Shown: positions 51,049-59,941 of the stretch, in pieces
How the letters are laid out: every line of letters starts with the position of its first letter
Position numbering within the stretch: position 1 is the stretch's first letter
Assembly (NCBI RefSeq): GCF_000424465.1
Contig: NZ_KE384196.1
Location: 1 to 64,000, forward strand
Origin: Butyrivibrio hungatei NK4A153
Lineage (GTDB): Bacteria > Bacillota > Clostridia > Lachnospirales > Lachnospiraceae
Reading direction: 5' to 3'
DNA: 64,000 nt
Translations under genes and position numbers: made by a program
The notes under the pieces: model-generated
What the model was told of the DNA's origin: nothing
The model's input: only the letters and a program-made list of their open reading frames with translations
Databases searched by the model: none

Positions 51049-51229
51049 AAATGAGCCCAGGGGGCTCTGTAGGAAAATGATGTTGCGGCTGGCGAACCAT
51101 TCGGCGAGTCTTTAGACTCAGTGCCGGCAACAGGCCCTTATAGGGCCAGAACAAACCACCGGCTAAGCCGGTGGTTCTGATTATACGCGTGTCATACTTT
51201 GAAACGTGTATGGTATTAGAAAGTAAAGT

Positions 51230-51319
51230 GCACCGTACAGGGAGCAAAGAGAACAATCTGTGTGGTGCATATTTTTGCTTCAGCACCGTACAGGTAACGA
51301 AGAGAATAATCTGTGTGGT
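51230..51319 (+). repeat. Two 37-nt hairpin repeats, 53 nt apart
   Basis: Copies at 51230-51266 and 51283-51319 differ at about four positions. Each forms GCACCGTACAG against CTGTGTGGT(GC) with a 17-nt GA-rich loop (51241-51257, 51294-51310). The 420-bp gap 51049-51468 contains these, the right end of the IS200 element and a further inverted repeat GGACGCCC (51403-51410) / GGGCGTCC (51443-51450), but no credible gene. Confidence 0.65.
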
Positions 51320-51468
51320 ATTTGTTCGCTCAACAGCGCAATATTCAAAAAATGTTGAATCCAAGTTACTGATAATAGTAAAGAATAAAATCAAGAGATG
51401 TCGGACGCCCTATATTAAAGTGAAACACACTCGAGAGATGCTGGGCGTCCAATATATAGATCAAGTTA

Positions 51469-52827
51469 TCAACGGGATAAGCCCGTCGCTTTAAATTTCA
51501 TGTAATACGTGTAATAGAATAGGAACAGAATAGTAGTGGTTATCCATGTTATCGGGTAGCTTGCTTCTATTGTCTCAATCTGAGGGTAGAAAGGAAATAC
51601 TCCCTTTATCCATACGATTCGAAGAGCACAGATTCCGCAGAGCGTAATGATCATTGGAATAATAGCGGTTCCCATTCCGCGAAGCGTTCCTGAGAAAATC
51701 TCAACACCAAGGAATGTGAAGTAGAACGGGGCAAGGAAGTGCATCATCTGAACACCGATAGCAATTGTCTCGGGACTGTCAGGCGTGAAGAATGACAGTA
51801 GCTGTGCAGCCCAGATGTAGAAGATCAGTGTTATCGGAAGTGTGATCGAAAGCGCGATTCCAAAGGCGCACTTTGTGCTTTCTTTTACCCTGTCAAGTTT
51901 TCCTGCACCGTAGTTCTGTCCCGAGAACGTTGTAACGGCGATTCCGAGCGAATTTATGCCCATCCAGAATATTGAATCAAGCTTTCCATACGCTGCCCAT
52001 GCTGCGATGTAATTAAGTCCGAAACCGTTTATAGATGTCTGTATGAGCAGGTTTGAGAATGTGTACATTGTGGACTGAATTGCAGCGGGAAAACCGATGC
52101 TGATAATCTTAAGTAAAATGAGCACATCAAAGCGTATCTTGCTGAGTATAAGCTTATATGAATCGGTTGCCTTAGTAAGCAAAAAGATAATGATACAGGC
52201 GCTTATAAACTGACAGATTATTGTTGCGATAGCGGCACCTGCAACACCCATCTTGAAATGAACCACAAAGAGAATATCGAGAAAGATATTTATAAAGCAG
52301 CTTACGATCAAGACATAGAGCGGTCTCTTGGAATCACCGACAGCTCTTAATATGCCGGCTCCGATATTGTAGACAAAGTTAAATACCATTCCCATAAAGA
52401 ATATGCGAAGATATGTAACGGAAGAATCTATGATATCGGGAGCTGTATCCATAAGGATGATTATGCGTCTTGAAAAGGTATACCCCAAATACGTAATAAT
52501 AAGCCCACCGACGATTGCAAGAGCGATTGCGGTATGAACTGCCTTGGACACTTCTTCGTGCCTCTTAGCACCGTAAAATTGCGCAATAATGACCGTTGCA
52601 CCGGACGATAGTCCCATAAAGATTCCCACAAAGATATTTACGATGATCGCAGAAGATCCACCGACGGACGCAAGACCCTCCGGACCCAGTACGTTACCTA
52701 CTATCAGAGTATCGGATATATTGTAGAGTTGCTGGAAAAAAGAGCCCAAAAGAAGAGTAAGGAAGTACATAAGCATACTTCCCAGAATAGGCCCTGTAAT
52801 GATCGAATTATCAATCTTTTTGTTCAT
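51469..52827 (-). CDS. MATE-family multidrug efflux transporter
   Basis: 452 residues with twelve hydrophobic segments. N-terminal block PILGSMLMYFLTLLLGSFFQQLYNISDTLIVGNVLGPEGLASVG is characteristic of the DinF/MepA branch; the second half begins near GFPAAIQSTMYTFSNLLIQTSINGFG. These proteins export cationic drugs or metabolites using Na+ or H+. A TGCTATAAT promoter (52864-52872, minus) and a GAGGGA ribosome site precede it. It ends next to the repeats left by the IS200 region. Confidence 0.92.
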   Translation of the reverse strand: MNKKIDNSIITGPILGSMLMYFLTLLLGSFFQQLYNISDTLIVGNVLGPEGLASVGGSSAIIVNIFVGIFMGLSSGATVIIAQFYGAKRHEEVSKAVHTAIALAIVGGLIITYLGYTFSRRIIILMDTAPDIIDSSVTYLRIFFMGMVFNFVYNIGAGILRAVGDSKRPLYVLIVSCFINIFLDILFVVHFKMGVAGAAIATIICQFISACIIIFLLTKATDSYKLILSKIRFDVLILLKIISIGFPAAIQSTMYTFSNLLIQTSINGFGLNYIAAWAAYGKLDSIFWMGINSLGIAVTTFSGQNYGAGKLDRVKESTKCAFGIALSITLPITLIFYIWAAQLLSFFTPDSPETIAIGVQMMHFLAPFYFTFLGVEIFSGTLRGMGTAIIPMIITLCGICALRIVWIKGVFPFYPQIETIEASYPITWITTTILFLFYYTYYMKFKATGLSR

Positions 52828-52863
52828 AGAAAAAAGTCCCTCATAAAAATATTTACAGCAGAT

Positions 52864-52872
52864 ATTATAGCA
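52864..52872 (-). promoter_or_regulatory. Extended -10 promoter of the MATE gene
   Basis: Minus strand TGC (52872-52870) TATAAT (52869-52864), with a weak TTTAAT -35 at 17-bp spacing. Confidence 0.55.
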
Positions 52873-53013
52873 GGAGTTGTAAAATAATTAAATCGTGATT
52901 ATATAGATAAAATCGTACATCCGAAGCATAGAACTGTAATATTTGCTGGGAAAAATATTACAAAGAACAATGAGACGTGAGCATTTCTGTTGAACAGAAG
53001 TTTCCGATTCAAT

Positions 53014-53049
53014 AAAAAAGGCTCTTCATGCATACACATGAAAAGCCTT
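53014..53049 (-). terminator. Terminator of tRNA-Leu
   Basis: On the minus strand AAGGCTTTTCATG pairs with CATGAAGAGCCTT (53018-53049) with one mismatch, then TTTTATT. Confidence 0.8.
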
Positions 53050-53059
53050 AAAAACTGCC

Positions 53060-53140
53060 TGCGGATAAAGGGACTTGAACCCTTACGTCGAAGACACTAG
53101 AACCTAAATCTAGCGCGTCTGCCAATTCCGCCATATCCGC
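53060..53140 (-). tRNA. tRNA-Leu (anticodon TAG)
   Basis: Minus-strand class II tRNA of 81 nt: acceptor GCGGATA/TATCCGC, anticodon loop TTTAGGT, extended variable arm (TGTCTTCGACG region), T-loop TTCAAGT, discriminator A. Confidence 0.95.
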
Positions 53141-53165
53141 ACGTGTCAAATACGACAACAAAATG

Positions 53166-53194
53166 ATTATACATATGTTGTAATGGCTTTGCAA
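53166..53194 (-). promoter_or_regulatory. Promoter of tRNA-Leu
   Basis: Minus strand TTGCAA (53194-53189), 17 bp, TATAAT (53171-53166). Confidence 0.75.
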
Positions 53195-53288
53195 GAGAAA
53201 AAAGAAAACGCAGTCCGTAAATGTATCGGGCTGCGCTCCATTTATATTCATGATTTATATACCAGTTGTTGCTACGATGATCACGTAA

Positions 53289-56072
53289 TTAGCCACCTTC
53301 ATTGTTTCCCTCAGGTTGTGGTTGAGGTTCCGGCTGCGGCTGAGGTTGCGGCTCGGGCTGAGGTTGTGGTTGCGGATCAGGTTGAGGTTGTGGCTGGTCG
53401 CCCTGATTCTGACCGTCTTGAGGCTGTGGTTGTGGCTGGCCTCCGCCTCCCCAACCGCCTGCAGCGATCTGAGCTCTTTCGGCTGCGAGTATGCCTTCAA
53501 TACCCGGCTGAGACATAAATTCTGCGGTGTGATGGCATGAGCCTGACATACCGCCGGTGCTTACGCCGCCAGAGAAGCCATCTGCAATTATCTCAAGTCT
53601 CTTTGGATCTCTTCCGCCGTAACCGATAGTCTTGAAAGGACATTCAGGTGATGCGGATTTGTGATCGAGCTGACATATTTCTCCCAGACTGTGAACGTCA
53701 CATATTTCACTTGGAACATTGTCTTTATCAAAAATCTCACTTATTCCTCCACCACATCCTTCGAAGGGGAGAAGACCTGAAAGCGCACATACATTTTCGG
53801 TAACAATACCTGCAGGTTGCTCAAAGTGCATCGGATCGAGATCTTCATGTATCTTCTCCATGGTCTTTCTCCACAGGGATTTTGCGAGGTTATGCTCATC
53901 ACCGCTACCGGGCAAATGTACGTTATTATCATAACCGGCCCATGTTGTTGCGGTATAATAGTTGGTATATCCGGCAAACCAAACATCTACGTTGCTGGTT
54001 GTTGTACCGGTCTTACCTGCGATATCTGTTTTACCGAAGTTTACAGATGTAGCGGTACCTTTTGTCACAACATCTTTCATTGCGCTTGTAAGAAGATAAG
54101 CGCTTGTCTCTTTAAGAGCACGCTCGCCTTCGGGAGCAATGTTATCAAGAAGAACATTTCCGTCATGGTCAAGAACCTGCACATACAAGTGTGGCTTATA
54201 ATACATGCCGCCGCTTGCTATAGAGGCATATGCGGCATTAAGTTCCGAGCAATATACACCTTTTGCAATACCTCCAAGGGCAGTAGCCTGCTGATGACAG
54301 TCATTGTCAGTAAGTGTAGAAAAATGAAACCTATCTCTAAGATAATCGGAAGCAATTTCCGGAGTTATACGGGTTATATAAGTAAATGCCTCAACTGTCA
54401 AAACGTTAGCTGATTTGATTATTGCATATCTTACTGATTGAAGGCCTCTGTATTCAGCACCCCAGTGGTTTTTTACAGGTCGACCGGTATCATAATGAAA
54501 TTCTGCATCCTTGAATGTTGTTGCAAGGGTGAGGTCACCGTGGTCGATTCCCGGTGCAAAGGTTGAAAGAACCTTAAATGTAGAACCGGGCTGTCTGGGA
54601 GACTTTGTGGCTCTGTTAAGTGAACGGTTGAATTTCTTATCGCCTCGTCCACCGATAAGCGCAACTATCTGGCCGTTCCGCTGGTCGCAGATTGTTATTG
54701 ATACCTGAGGCTGAGGAACGTAATCAAGGAAAATATCTTTCTCGCCTACATATTCACCTTTTTCTTTATCGATAAGAGATTCTTTAAATTTCTCAACAGC
54801 GGCATCAACGTCTTCCTTTGACTTAAAGATCATATTGTTTTTGCCACCTACAAATTTATCCATTGAATAGCTGTCATAGTTTTGCTTTACCGAACCGTCG
54901 GCATTACGAACAGTGATGGCAAGCTGAGGAAATAGCTTTGTATTTTTAGGAAAGTTATCGGGGTTTCTGAAAACTTCGTCGCAGATACTCTGAATATGAC
55001 TGTCCTGAGAGGAATAAATCTGAAGTCCTCCGGAATATACTGCCTGTTCAGCCTCATATTTGGTCATCGGCTTATTACCGGTCTGACTCATAAGTTTTTC
55101 ATCCATAAGTGAGGCAATTACGTCATCAATAAGTGCATCGATAAAATAAGAGTTGGGCTTTTTGGTTCCTGCTTCTTCATTGATTGCTTTGATGCGGTCA
55201 TATACTGCATCGGTTTTGGCAATATCGTATTCTTCCTGTGTGATGTATCCTTGCGTGAGCATCTTATCAAGGACGATATTTCTTTTTTCCTTATTGTTGT
55301 CAGGATGCCTTCTTGGATCGTATTTACTTGGGTTCTGAGTAATTCCGGCAATTACTGCACATTCCGAGAGGTCAAGTTCTTCTACTTTTTTGCCGAAATA
55401 ATCGTTTGCTGCAGCCTGAACGCCATAGATACTCTGACCTAAGGCGATGGTATTCATGTAGTTTAAAAGAATATCTTCCTTGCTGATCTTTTTCTCAAGT
55501 TCTACTGCAAGGAACTGCTCCTGAATCTTACGTTTAATTCTGTCGAGCTTGGATTCTTTTGTCCAGGTCTCTCTGAATACCGTGTTCTTAATGAGCTGCT
55601 GGGTTATTGTACTTGCACCCTGAGACAGATCTCCTGATGAAAAAGCTTTGAATCCGGCACGGATCATACCGTGAATATCAATTCCGTTATGCTCGTAGAA
55701 ACGCTCGTCTTCTACAGCAATAAAAGCGTTTGTCAGATTTTCGGGAATCTTATCCCTGTTTTCTTTGGCTATGGTCTGTCTGTTTGAATCAGCTGAGTCG
55801 ATCTTCTTAATCTTATTTCCCTCTATGTCATAAACGAAAGAAGAAAATCCCGTGGGTTTAGCGAGGTTCTCAAGCTGATCGGTTTTTTCGTTGACCTGAT
55901 CCTTGATTCCCATAAACACGCCGATTCCGGCGCTTGCAGTTATTATGATAGAACCTAAAATTGCTGAGATGAGAGAGTAGAAGCCGAAAAGACTGAATTT
56001 CTTTCCCCATCTGTCGGCACGTGCGCTAAGTGACTTTGCTTGCGCTACAATACCCCTTCTTCCAAAGTCCAT
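53289..56072 (-). CDS. Class A penicillin-binding protein (PBP1a type) with Pro/Gln tail
   Basis: 927 residues. Cytoplasmic N-terminus, membrane segment about 30-55 (FGFYSLISAILGSIIITASAG). GT51 glycosyltransferase about 85-270: catalytic Glu in VEDERFYEHNGIDIHG, GASTITQQLIKNTVF, RKIQEQFLAVELEKKISKEDI. Transpeptidase about 420-720: nucleophile Ser in RQPGSTFKVLSTF, SAN, and GKTGTT. A Cys-bearing segment near 765-815 (CALSGLLPFEGCGGG, CDVHSLGEICQ) precedes a tail of PQPQPEPQPQ repeats ending EGNNEGG. It polymerises and cross-links peptidoglycan outside the membrane. Second gene of a tandem pair with a 21-nt gap. Confidence 0.94.
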   Translation of the reverse strand: MDFGRRGIVAQAKSLSARADRWGKKFSLFGFYSLISAILGSIIITASAGIGVFMGIKDQVNEKTDQLENLAKPTGFSSFVYDIEGNKIKKIDSADSNRQTIAKENRDKIPENLTNAFIAVEDERFYEHNGIDIHGMIRAGFKAFSSGDLSQGASTITQQLIKNTVFRETWTKESKLDRIKRKIQEQFLAVELEKKISKEDILLNYMNTIALGQSIYGVQAAANDYFGKKVEELDLSECAVIAGITQNPSKYDPRRHPDNNKEKRNIVLDKMLTQGYITQEEYDIAKTDAVYDRIKAINEEAGTKKPNSYFIDALIDDVIASLMDEKLMSQTGNKPMTKYEAEQAVYSGGLQIYSSQDSHIQSICDEVFRNPDNFPKNTKLFPQLAITVRNADGSVKQNYDSYSMDKFVGGKNNMIFKSKEDVDAAVEKFKESLIDKEKGEYVGEKDIFLDYVPQPQVSITICDQRNGQIVALIGGRGDKKFNRSLNRATKSPRQPGSTFKVLSTFAPGIDHGDLTLATTFKDAEFHYDTGRPVKNHWGAEYRGLQSVRYAIIKSANVLTVEAFTYITRITPEIASDYLRDRFHFSTLTDNDCHQQATALGGIAKGVYCSELNAAYASIASGGMYYKPHLYVQVLDHDGNVLLDNIAPEGERALKETSAYLLTSAMKDVVTKGTATSVNFGKTDIAGKTGTTTSNVDVWFAGYTNYYTATTWAGYDNNVHLPGSGDEHNLAKSLWRKTMEKIHEDLDPMHFEQPAGIVTENVCALSGLLPFEGCGGGISEIFDKDNVPSEICDVHSLGEICQLDHKSASPECPFKTIGYGGRDPKRLEIIADGFSGGVSTGGMSGSCHHTAEFMSQPGIEGILAAERAQIAAGGWGGGGQPQPQPQDGQNQGDQPQPQPDPQPQPQPEPQPQPQPEPQPQPEGNNEGG

Positions 56073-56093
56073 AAAATGACCTCTCCTTTAGTA

Positions 56094-59042
56094 TCAGTTA
56101 TTCTGATTGTCACCGCCTTGGTTGTCATCGGGTTGCGGTGCAGGCTGCGGGTCCGGTTGAGGTTGTGGCTGTGGCTGTGGCGTGTTATCCTGGCTGTTCT
56201 GCCAATCGTGATTCTGGTCACCGCCATTGTCTTCGCCATGATTATCACCGCCGTGATCGTCGCCATCATGGTTGTCGCCGTCATGGTAATCATTATTCTG
56301 GTCATCACCGTCGTGATCTCCCATAAATCCATTGAACCATTGTTCGAAAACGTTATTGTTCTGCCAGCTTTGCTGGTATGCTTCAACCTTATCCTGATTT
56401 CCGCTCTGTACCAATTCATTCGTGAGTATTTCAGCTATATTTCCCTGCGCCATAAATCCTGCGTCATGATGACAGTGATCGCCAAAAAAGCCATCCAAAA
56501 AACCACCGCCACCGCCGCCGGTGTTGTCGCCGCCCAAATTAAGTGGCTGAGCAAAGCCGTCCTTGATCTTTTCAAGTCTCATAGGGTCTCTTTCGCCGTT
56601 TATCTGGAAAGGACAAGTCGGGCATGCGGGCTTATGATCGATAAGACACATTGGCCCCATTCCGCCGGTATGCACATCACACATTTCGCTTTCGCCGGGA
56701 ACATTATCTTTATCGAAAATTTCATTTATTACTTGGTCTCCGCATCCACCTGTCGGACGAAGACCTGACTTGGAACATACATCCATCTTTACAATGCCGT
56801 CCGGAACTTCGAATTGCTCTGCAGGAAGCTCTAAGTCGGCATGTATCTGTTGCATTACTTTTTTCCACATGGATTTTGCAAGATCATGTTCAGCGCCGCT
56901 GCCGGGCAAAGGATAATTGTTGTCGTAACCTGCCCAGGATGTTGCGGTGTAGTTGTTTGTAAAACCTGCAAACCATACATCTACGTTACCGGTTGTTGTA
57001 CCTGTTTTACCTGCAATATCTCTGCTCTTGTCGAAGTTGACTGATGTAGCTGTACCTTTTGTTACAACGTCTTTCATTGCGCTCTTAAGAAGATAAGCGC
57101 TGGTTTCTTTGAGGGCACGTTCGCCTTCAGGCGCTGTATTGTCGATAAGCGTCTCTCCTTTGCAGTCTTCAACTCTCTGGAAAAGATGTGGTTTATAATA
57201 TATACCGCCATTTGCTATAGTGGCATATGCTGCATTAAGCTCGTTGCAATATACACCATGTTCAACACCACCAAGGCAGGTTGCCTGCTGTTCAAGGTCA
57301 GTTTTTGTAAGTGTTGTGAAATGGAATTTATTCTTAAGGTAATCTGCACCAACTGCAGGAGTTATGTATGTGTATGCTTCAACTGTAAGAACGTTGGCAG
57401 ATTTGATTATAGCGTATCGTACAGACTGAAGCCCTCTGTATTCGGCACCCCAGTGGTTCTTAACAGCTCGGCCTCGTCCGTTGTCATAGCGGAATTCTGC
57501 ATCCTTGAAGGTAGTAGCAAGGGTGAGGTCTCCATGGTCTATTCCGGGTGCAAAGCACGCAATAACCTTAAATGTTGAACCGGGCTGTCTTTTGGCCCCT
57601 GTTGCTCTGTTAAGTGATCTGTTTTGCTTCTTTTCGCCGCGTCCACCTATAAGTGCAACAATCTGACCGGTTTTTTGATCTGCAACTGTTAATGAGATCT
57701 GAGGCTGAGGAACGTATTCAAGAGATTCGTCATTCTCATTTACTTCATCACCTTCTTTAATAACAGATTCTTTGAATTTTGCAATGGCTGCATCTACATC
57801 TTCCTGAGATTTGAAGATCATTTTTTCTTTGCCGCCCATGAATTTATCCAGGTGAATACTGTTATAGTTATCAACCGAACCGTCTTTGTGATGAACAGTC
57901 AAAAGATACTGAGGATATATCTTTGTTCCCTTAGGATAATTATCGGGATTACTGTATATTTCATCACAGATACTCTGTATTTTTGTATTTTGTGATGAAT
58001 AAACCTTAAGACCGCCGGAATAAACTTCGTTTATCGCCTCCTGTTTGGTCATGACTTTATCACCCATTATTTCTTCATCCATAAGTGAGTTAATAAGATC
58101 TTCAATAAGGGCATCAACAAAGTAAGAGTTAACTTTTTTGTTTTCTTCTGTTTTTTCATTCACAGATTTGATGCGGTCATATATATCATCTGATTTTGCA
58201 ATGTCATATTCATCCTGTTTGATATAGCCCTGAGCGAGCATTTTATCAAGGACGATATTTCTTTTCTCTTTATTGTTCTCAGGATGTCTACGAGGGTCGT
58301 ATTTGCTGGGGTTCTGAGTGATTCCGGCAATTACGGCACATTCTGAGAGGTCGAGGTCCTCGACATTTTTTCCGAAATAAGTCTTTGCAGCTGCCTGAAC
58401 GCCGTAGACACTCTGTCCCAAGGCGATTGTGTTCATGTAGTTTACAAGAATATCTTCCTTGGTCTGTTGTTTTTCAAGTTCAACCGCAAGGAACTGCTCC
58501 TGAATCTTACGCTTAATTTTTTCAAGCTTGGATTCGTTTGTCCAGGTTTCGCTAAATACAGTGTTCTTAATAAGCTGCTGTGTAATTGTACTCGCACCCT
58601 GTGACATATCACCTGATGAAAGTGCTTTGAATCCGGCACGGATAATACCGTGAATATCAATTCCGTTGTGGTCGTAGAAACGTTCATCCTCTACGGCGAC
58701 AAAAGCGTTTGACATATTCTCCGGAATCTTATCTTTGGTTACAACTACACGGTTTGAATCAGCAGCATCAAGTTTTGCAATCTGATTACCATCCTGATCG
58801 TATACAAATGTAGAAAAGCCCTTGGGAGTAGCAAGAGTCTCCAACTTACTTGCATAATCATTCGCCTGATCTTTTACACCCATAAAAACGCCGAGTCCGG
58901 CGCTGGCACCTATTATCGCTACGGCTAAAACTCCTGATATCAGAGAGTAAAAACCTAACAGTCCAAATTTTTTCCCCCACTTATCGGTACCGGAACTTAG
59001 CACTCGGGCTTGAGACACGATACCTCGTTTACCATAATTCAT
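56094..59042 (-). CDS. Class A penicillin-binding protein (PBP1a type) with Asp/His/Gly/Asn tail
   Basis: 982 residues, paralogue of the next gene along the whole catalytic part. Membrane segment about 28-52 (LGFYSLISGVLAVAIIGASAG). GT51: VEDERFYDHNGIDIHG, GASTITQQLIKNTVF. Transpeptidase: Ser in RQPGSTFKVIACF, SAN, GKTGTT. After the Cys-bearing region (CSKSGLRPTGGCGDQ, CLIDHKPACPTCPF) comes a 100-residue tail rich in Asp, His, Asn and Gly (DGDNHDGDDHGGDNHGED), then a PQPQP end. The His/Asp tail could bind metal ions; that is inference. AGAGAGG precedes the ATG, with a TGGTATACT promoter upstream. Confidence 0.94.
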   Translation of the reverse strand: MNYGKRGIVSQARVLSSGTDKWGKKFGLLGFYSLISGVLAVAIIGASAGLGVFMGVKDQANDYASKLETLATPKGFSTFVYDQDGNQIAKLDAADSNRVVVTKDKIPENMSNAFVAVEDERFYDHNGIDIHGIIRAGFKALSSGDMSQGASTITQQLIKNTVFSETWTNESKLEKIKRKIQEQFLAVELEKQQTKEDILVNYMNTIALGQSVYGVQAAAKTYFGKNVEDLDLSECAVIAGITQNPSKYDPRRHPENNKEKRNIVLDKMLAQGYIKQDEYDIAKSDDIYDRIKSVNEKTEENKKVNSYFVDALIEDLINSLMDEEIMGDKVMTKQEAINEVYSGGLKVYSSQNTKIQSICDEIYSNPDNYPKGTKIYPQYLLTVHHKDGSVDNYNSIHLDKFMGGKEKMIFKSQEDVDAAIAKFKESVIKEGDEVNENDESLEYVPQPQISLTVADQKTGQIVALIGGRGEKKQNRSLNRATGAKRQPGSTFKVIACFAPGIDHGDLTLATTFKDAEFRYDNGRGRAVKNHWGAEYRGLQSVRYAIIKSANVLTVEAYTYITPAVGADYLKNKFHFTTLTKTDLEQQATCLGGVEHGVYCNELNAAYATIANGGIYYKPHLFQRVEDCKGETLIDNTAPEGERALKETSAYLLKSAMKDVVTKGTATSVNFDKSRDIAGKTGTTTGNVDVWFAGFTNNYTATSWAGYDNNYPLPGSGAEHDLAKSMWKKVMQQIHADLELPAEQFEVPDGIVKMDVCSKSGLRPTGGCGDQVINEIFDKDNVPGESEMCDVHTGGMGPMCLIDHKPACPTCPFQINGERDPMRLEKIKDGFAQPLNLGGDNTGGGGGGFLDGFFGDHCHHDAGFMAQGNIAEILTNELVQSGNQDKVEAYQQSWQNNNVFEQWFNGFMGDHDGDDQNNDYHDGDNHDGDDHGGDNHGEDNGGDQNHDWQNSQDNTPQPQPQPQPDPQPAPQPDDNQGGDNQNN

Positions 59043-59081
59043 ATATCAACCTCTCTTTTTATTCCTTTTATAATGTATGTT

Positions 59082-59090
59082 AGTATACCA
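59082..59090 (-). promoter_or_regulatory. Extended -10 promoter of the PBP pair
   Basis: Minus strand TGG (59090-59088) TATACT (59087-59082); start near 59075, leader about 33 nt. Confidence 0.5.
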
Positions 59091-59117
59091 CTAATTGAAG
59101 ATATTATAAAGAAAGTG

Positions 59118-59126
59118 TGTTATTAT
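59118..59126 (+). promoter_or_regulatory. Extended -10 promoter of yigZ, leaderless
   Basis: TGTTATTAT (TG at 59118-59119, TATTAT at 59121-59126). Seven nt on is 59133, the A of the yigZ ATG. No ribosome site is present. Confidence 0.5.
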
Positions 59127-59132
59127 GGCTTT

Positions 59133-59765
59133 ATGAGTGAGATTAAAACGTACAAAGTAGTAACAAAAGAGGGAACGGGCGAGATTGTCGAGAAAAAGTC
59201 CAGATTTATAGGTGGTTCCTACATAGTCGAGTCCGTAGAAGACGCAGAAAAGAAGATCGCAGAGGTGTCAAAAAAGTACTGGGATGCTCGCCACAATTGC
59301 TATGCCTATGTAATAGGTAAAAACAGCGAGAATACCAGATGCAGCGATAACGGAGAACCGTCGGGAACTGCAGGAAAGCCCATACTTGAGGTGATCACGG
59401 GGGCGGGACTTACCAATACACTTGTGATAGTTACAAGGTATTTCGGAGGAGTTCTTCTTGGTACCGGAGGCCTTGTGAGAGCCTATACACAGGCCGCTCA
59501 GGCCGCCATTGCAGCTTCCGAAACGGGAGAGATGGTATATGCCAGACAGATCACGATAGAAGTCGCATATAATATGATAAATAACGTAAAATATTTCCTT
59601 GAACAAAATAAAATTTCTATAAGCGATCCAAGGTATACAGAAAACGTTCAATATGATATTTGCGTAAAAGAAGAAGATAAAGAAGAAATCACCGAAGGCC
59701 TCATCCAGAAGTGTGAAGGAAAGATCACCATCACTGAAGGCGATGCGGGATACTACCTCATGTAA
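59133..59765 (+). CDS. YigZ/IMPACT family protein
   Basis: 210 residues from the ATG at 59133; an in-frame extension to 59010 runs across the divergent promoters and is unlikely. N-terminal UPF0029 domain with the signature KKSRFIGGSYIVESVEDAEK, ARHNCYAYVIGKN, RCSDNGEPSGTAGKPIL and VTRYFGGVLLGTGGLVRAYTQAA. C-terminal domain about 140-210 is ferredoxin-like (DUF1949). The family's biochemical role is unclear; IMPACT homologues modulate translation control in eukaryotes. Confidence 0.92.
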   Translation: MSEIKTYKVVTKEGTGEIVEKKSRFIGGSYIVESVEDAEKKIAEVSKKYWDARHNCYAYVIGKNSENTRCSDNGEPSGTAGKPILEVITGAGLTNTLVIVTRYFGGVLLGTGGLVRAYTQAAQAAIAASETGEMVYARQITIEVAYNMINNVKYFLEQNKISISDPRYTENVQYDICVKEEDKEEITEGLIQKCEGKITITEGDAGYYLM

Positions 59766-59840
59766 GAAGAGTAGGAATGTAAGAGCTTAAGGAAAAAAAT
59801 CATGCATTCTTGAACATGAAGTTCAGGAGTCATACTATAT

Positions 59841-59925
59841 AAAAAGGCAGATATATGAATGAATCGCGATTTTGTGCGCGCTTTTTGCGCACAATCGGAG
59901 CGATGCATCATATATCTGCTTTTTA
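59841..59925. terminator. Bidirectional terminator between yigZ and typA
   Basis: A long imperfect hairpin with ends GCAGATATATG / CATATATCTGC (59847-59919) and a central TGTGCGCGC-TTTTT-GCGCACA, bounded by AAAAA at 59841-59845 and TTTTT at 59920-59924. Confidence 0.85.
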
Positions 59926-59941
59926 TATTGAACTATGATTT

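Larger units (their letters stand above)
50461..51182 (+). mobile_element. IS200/IS605-family insertion sequence, tnpA only
   Basis: One Y1 transposase gene between terminal hairpins: left CCCCCTGC/GCAGGGGG (50468-50486), right AACCACCGGCT/AGCCGGTGGTT (51154-51176). A further hairpin GGCCCT/AGGGCC lies at 51133-51147. Exact borders cannot be fixed because this family makes no target duplication. It sits directly after a tRNA cluster terminator. No tnpB is present. Confidence 0.8.

Noticed and set aside
51230..51319. Two direct repeats considered as a minimal CRISPR
   Set aside because: Only two imperfect copies with a 16-nt gap, far below the usual spacer length, and no cas genes.
51017..51494. 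Opposed 125- and 107-residue frames over the IS200 right end and following repeats
   Set aside because: No ribosome sites, composition unlike neighbours, and they cross terminal hairpins of the element.
53048..53251. Minus-strand frame containing MAELADALDLGSS
   Set aside because: It reads through tRNA-Leu; this peptide is a frequent tRNA artefact.
53183..53540. Plus-strand frames opposite the Pro/Gln tail of the PBP
   Set aside because: Artefacts of the low-complexity repeat on the other strand; no ribosome sites.
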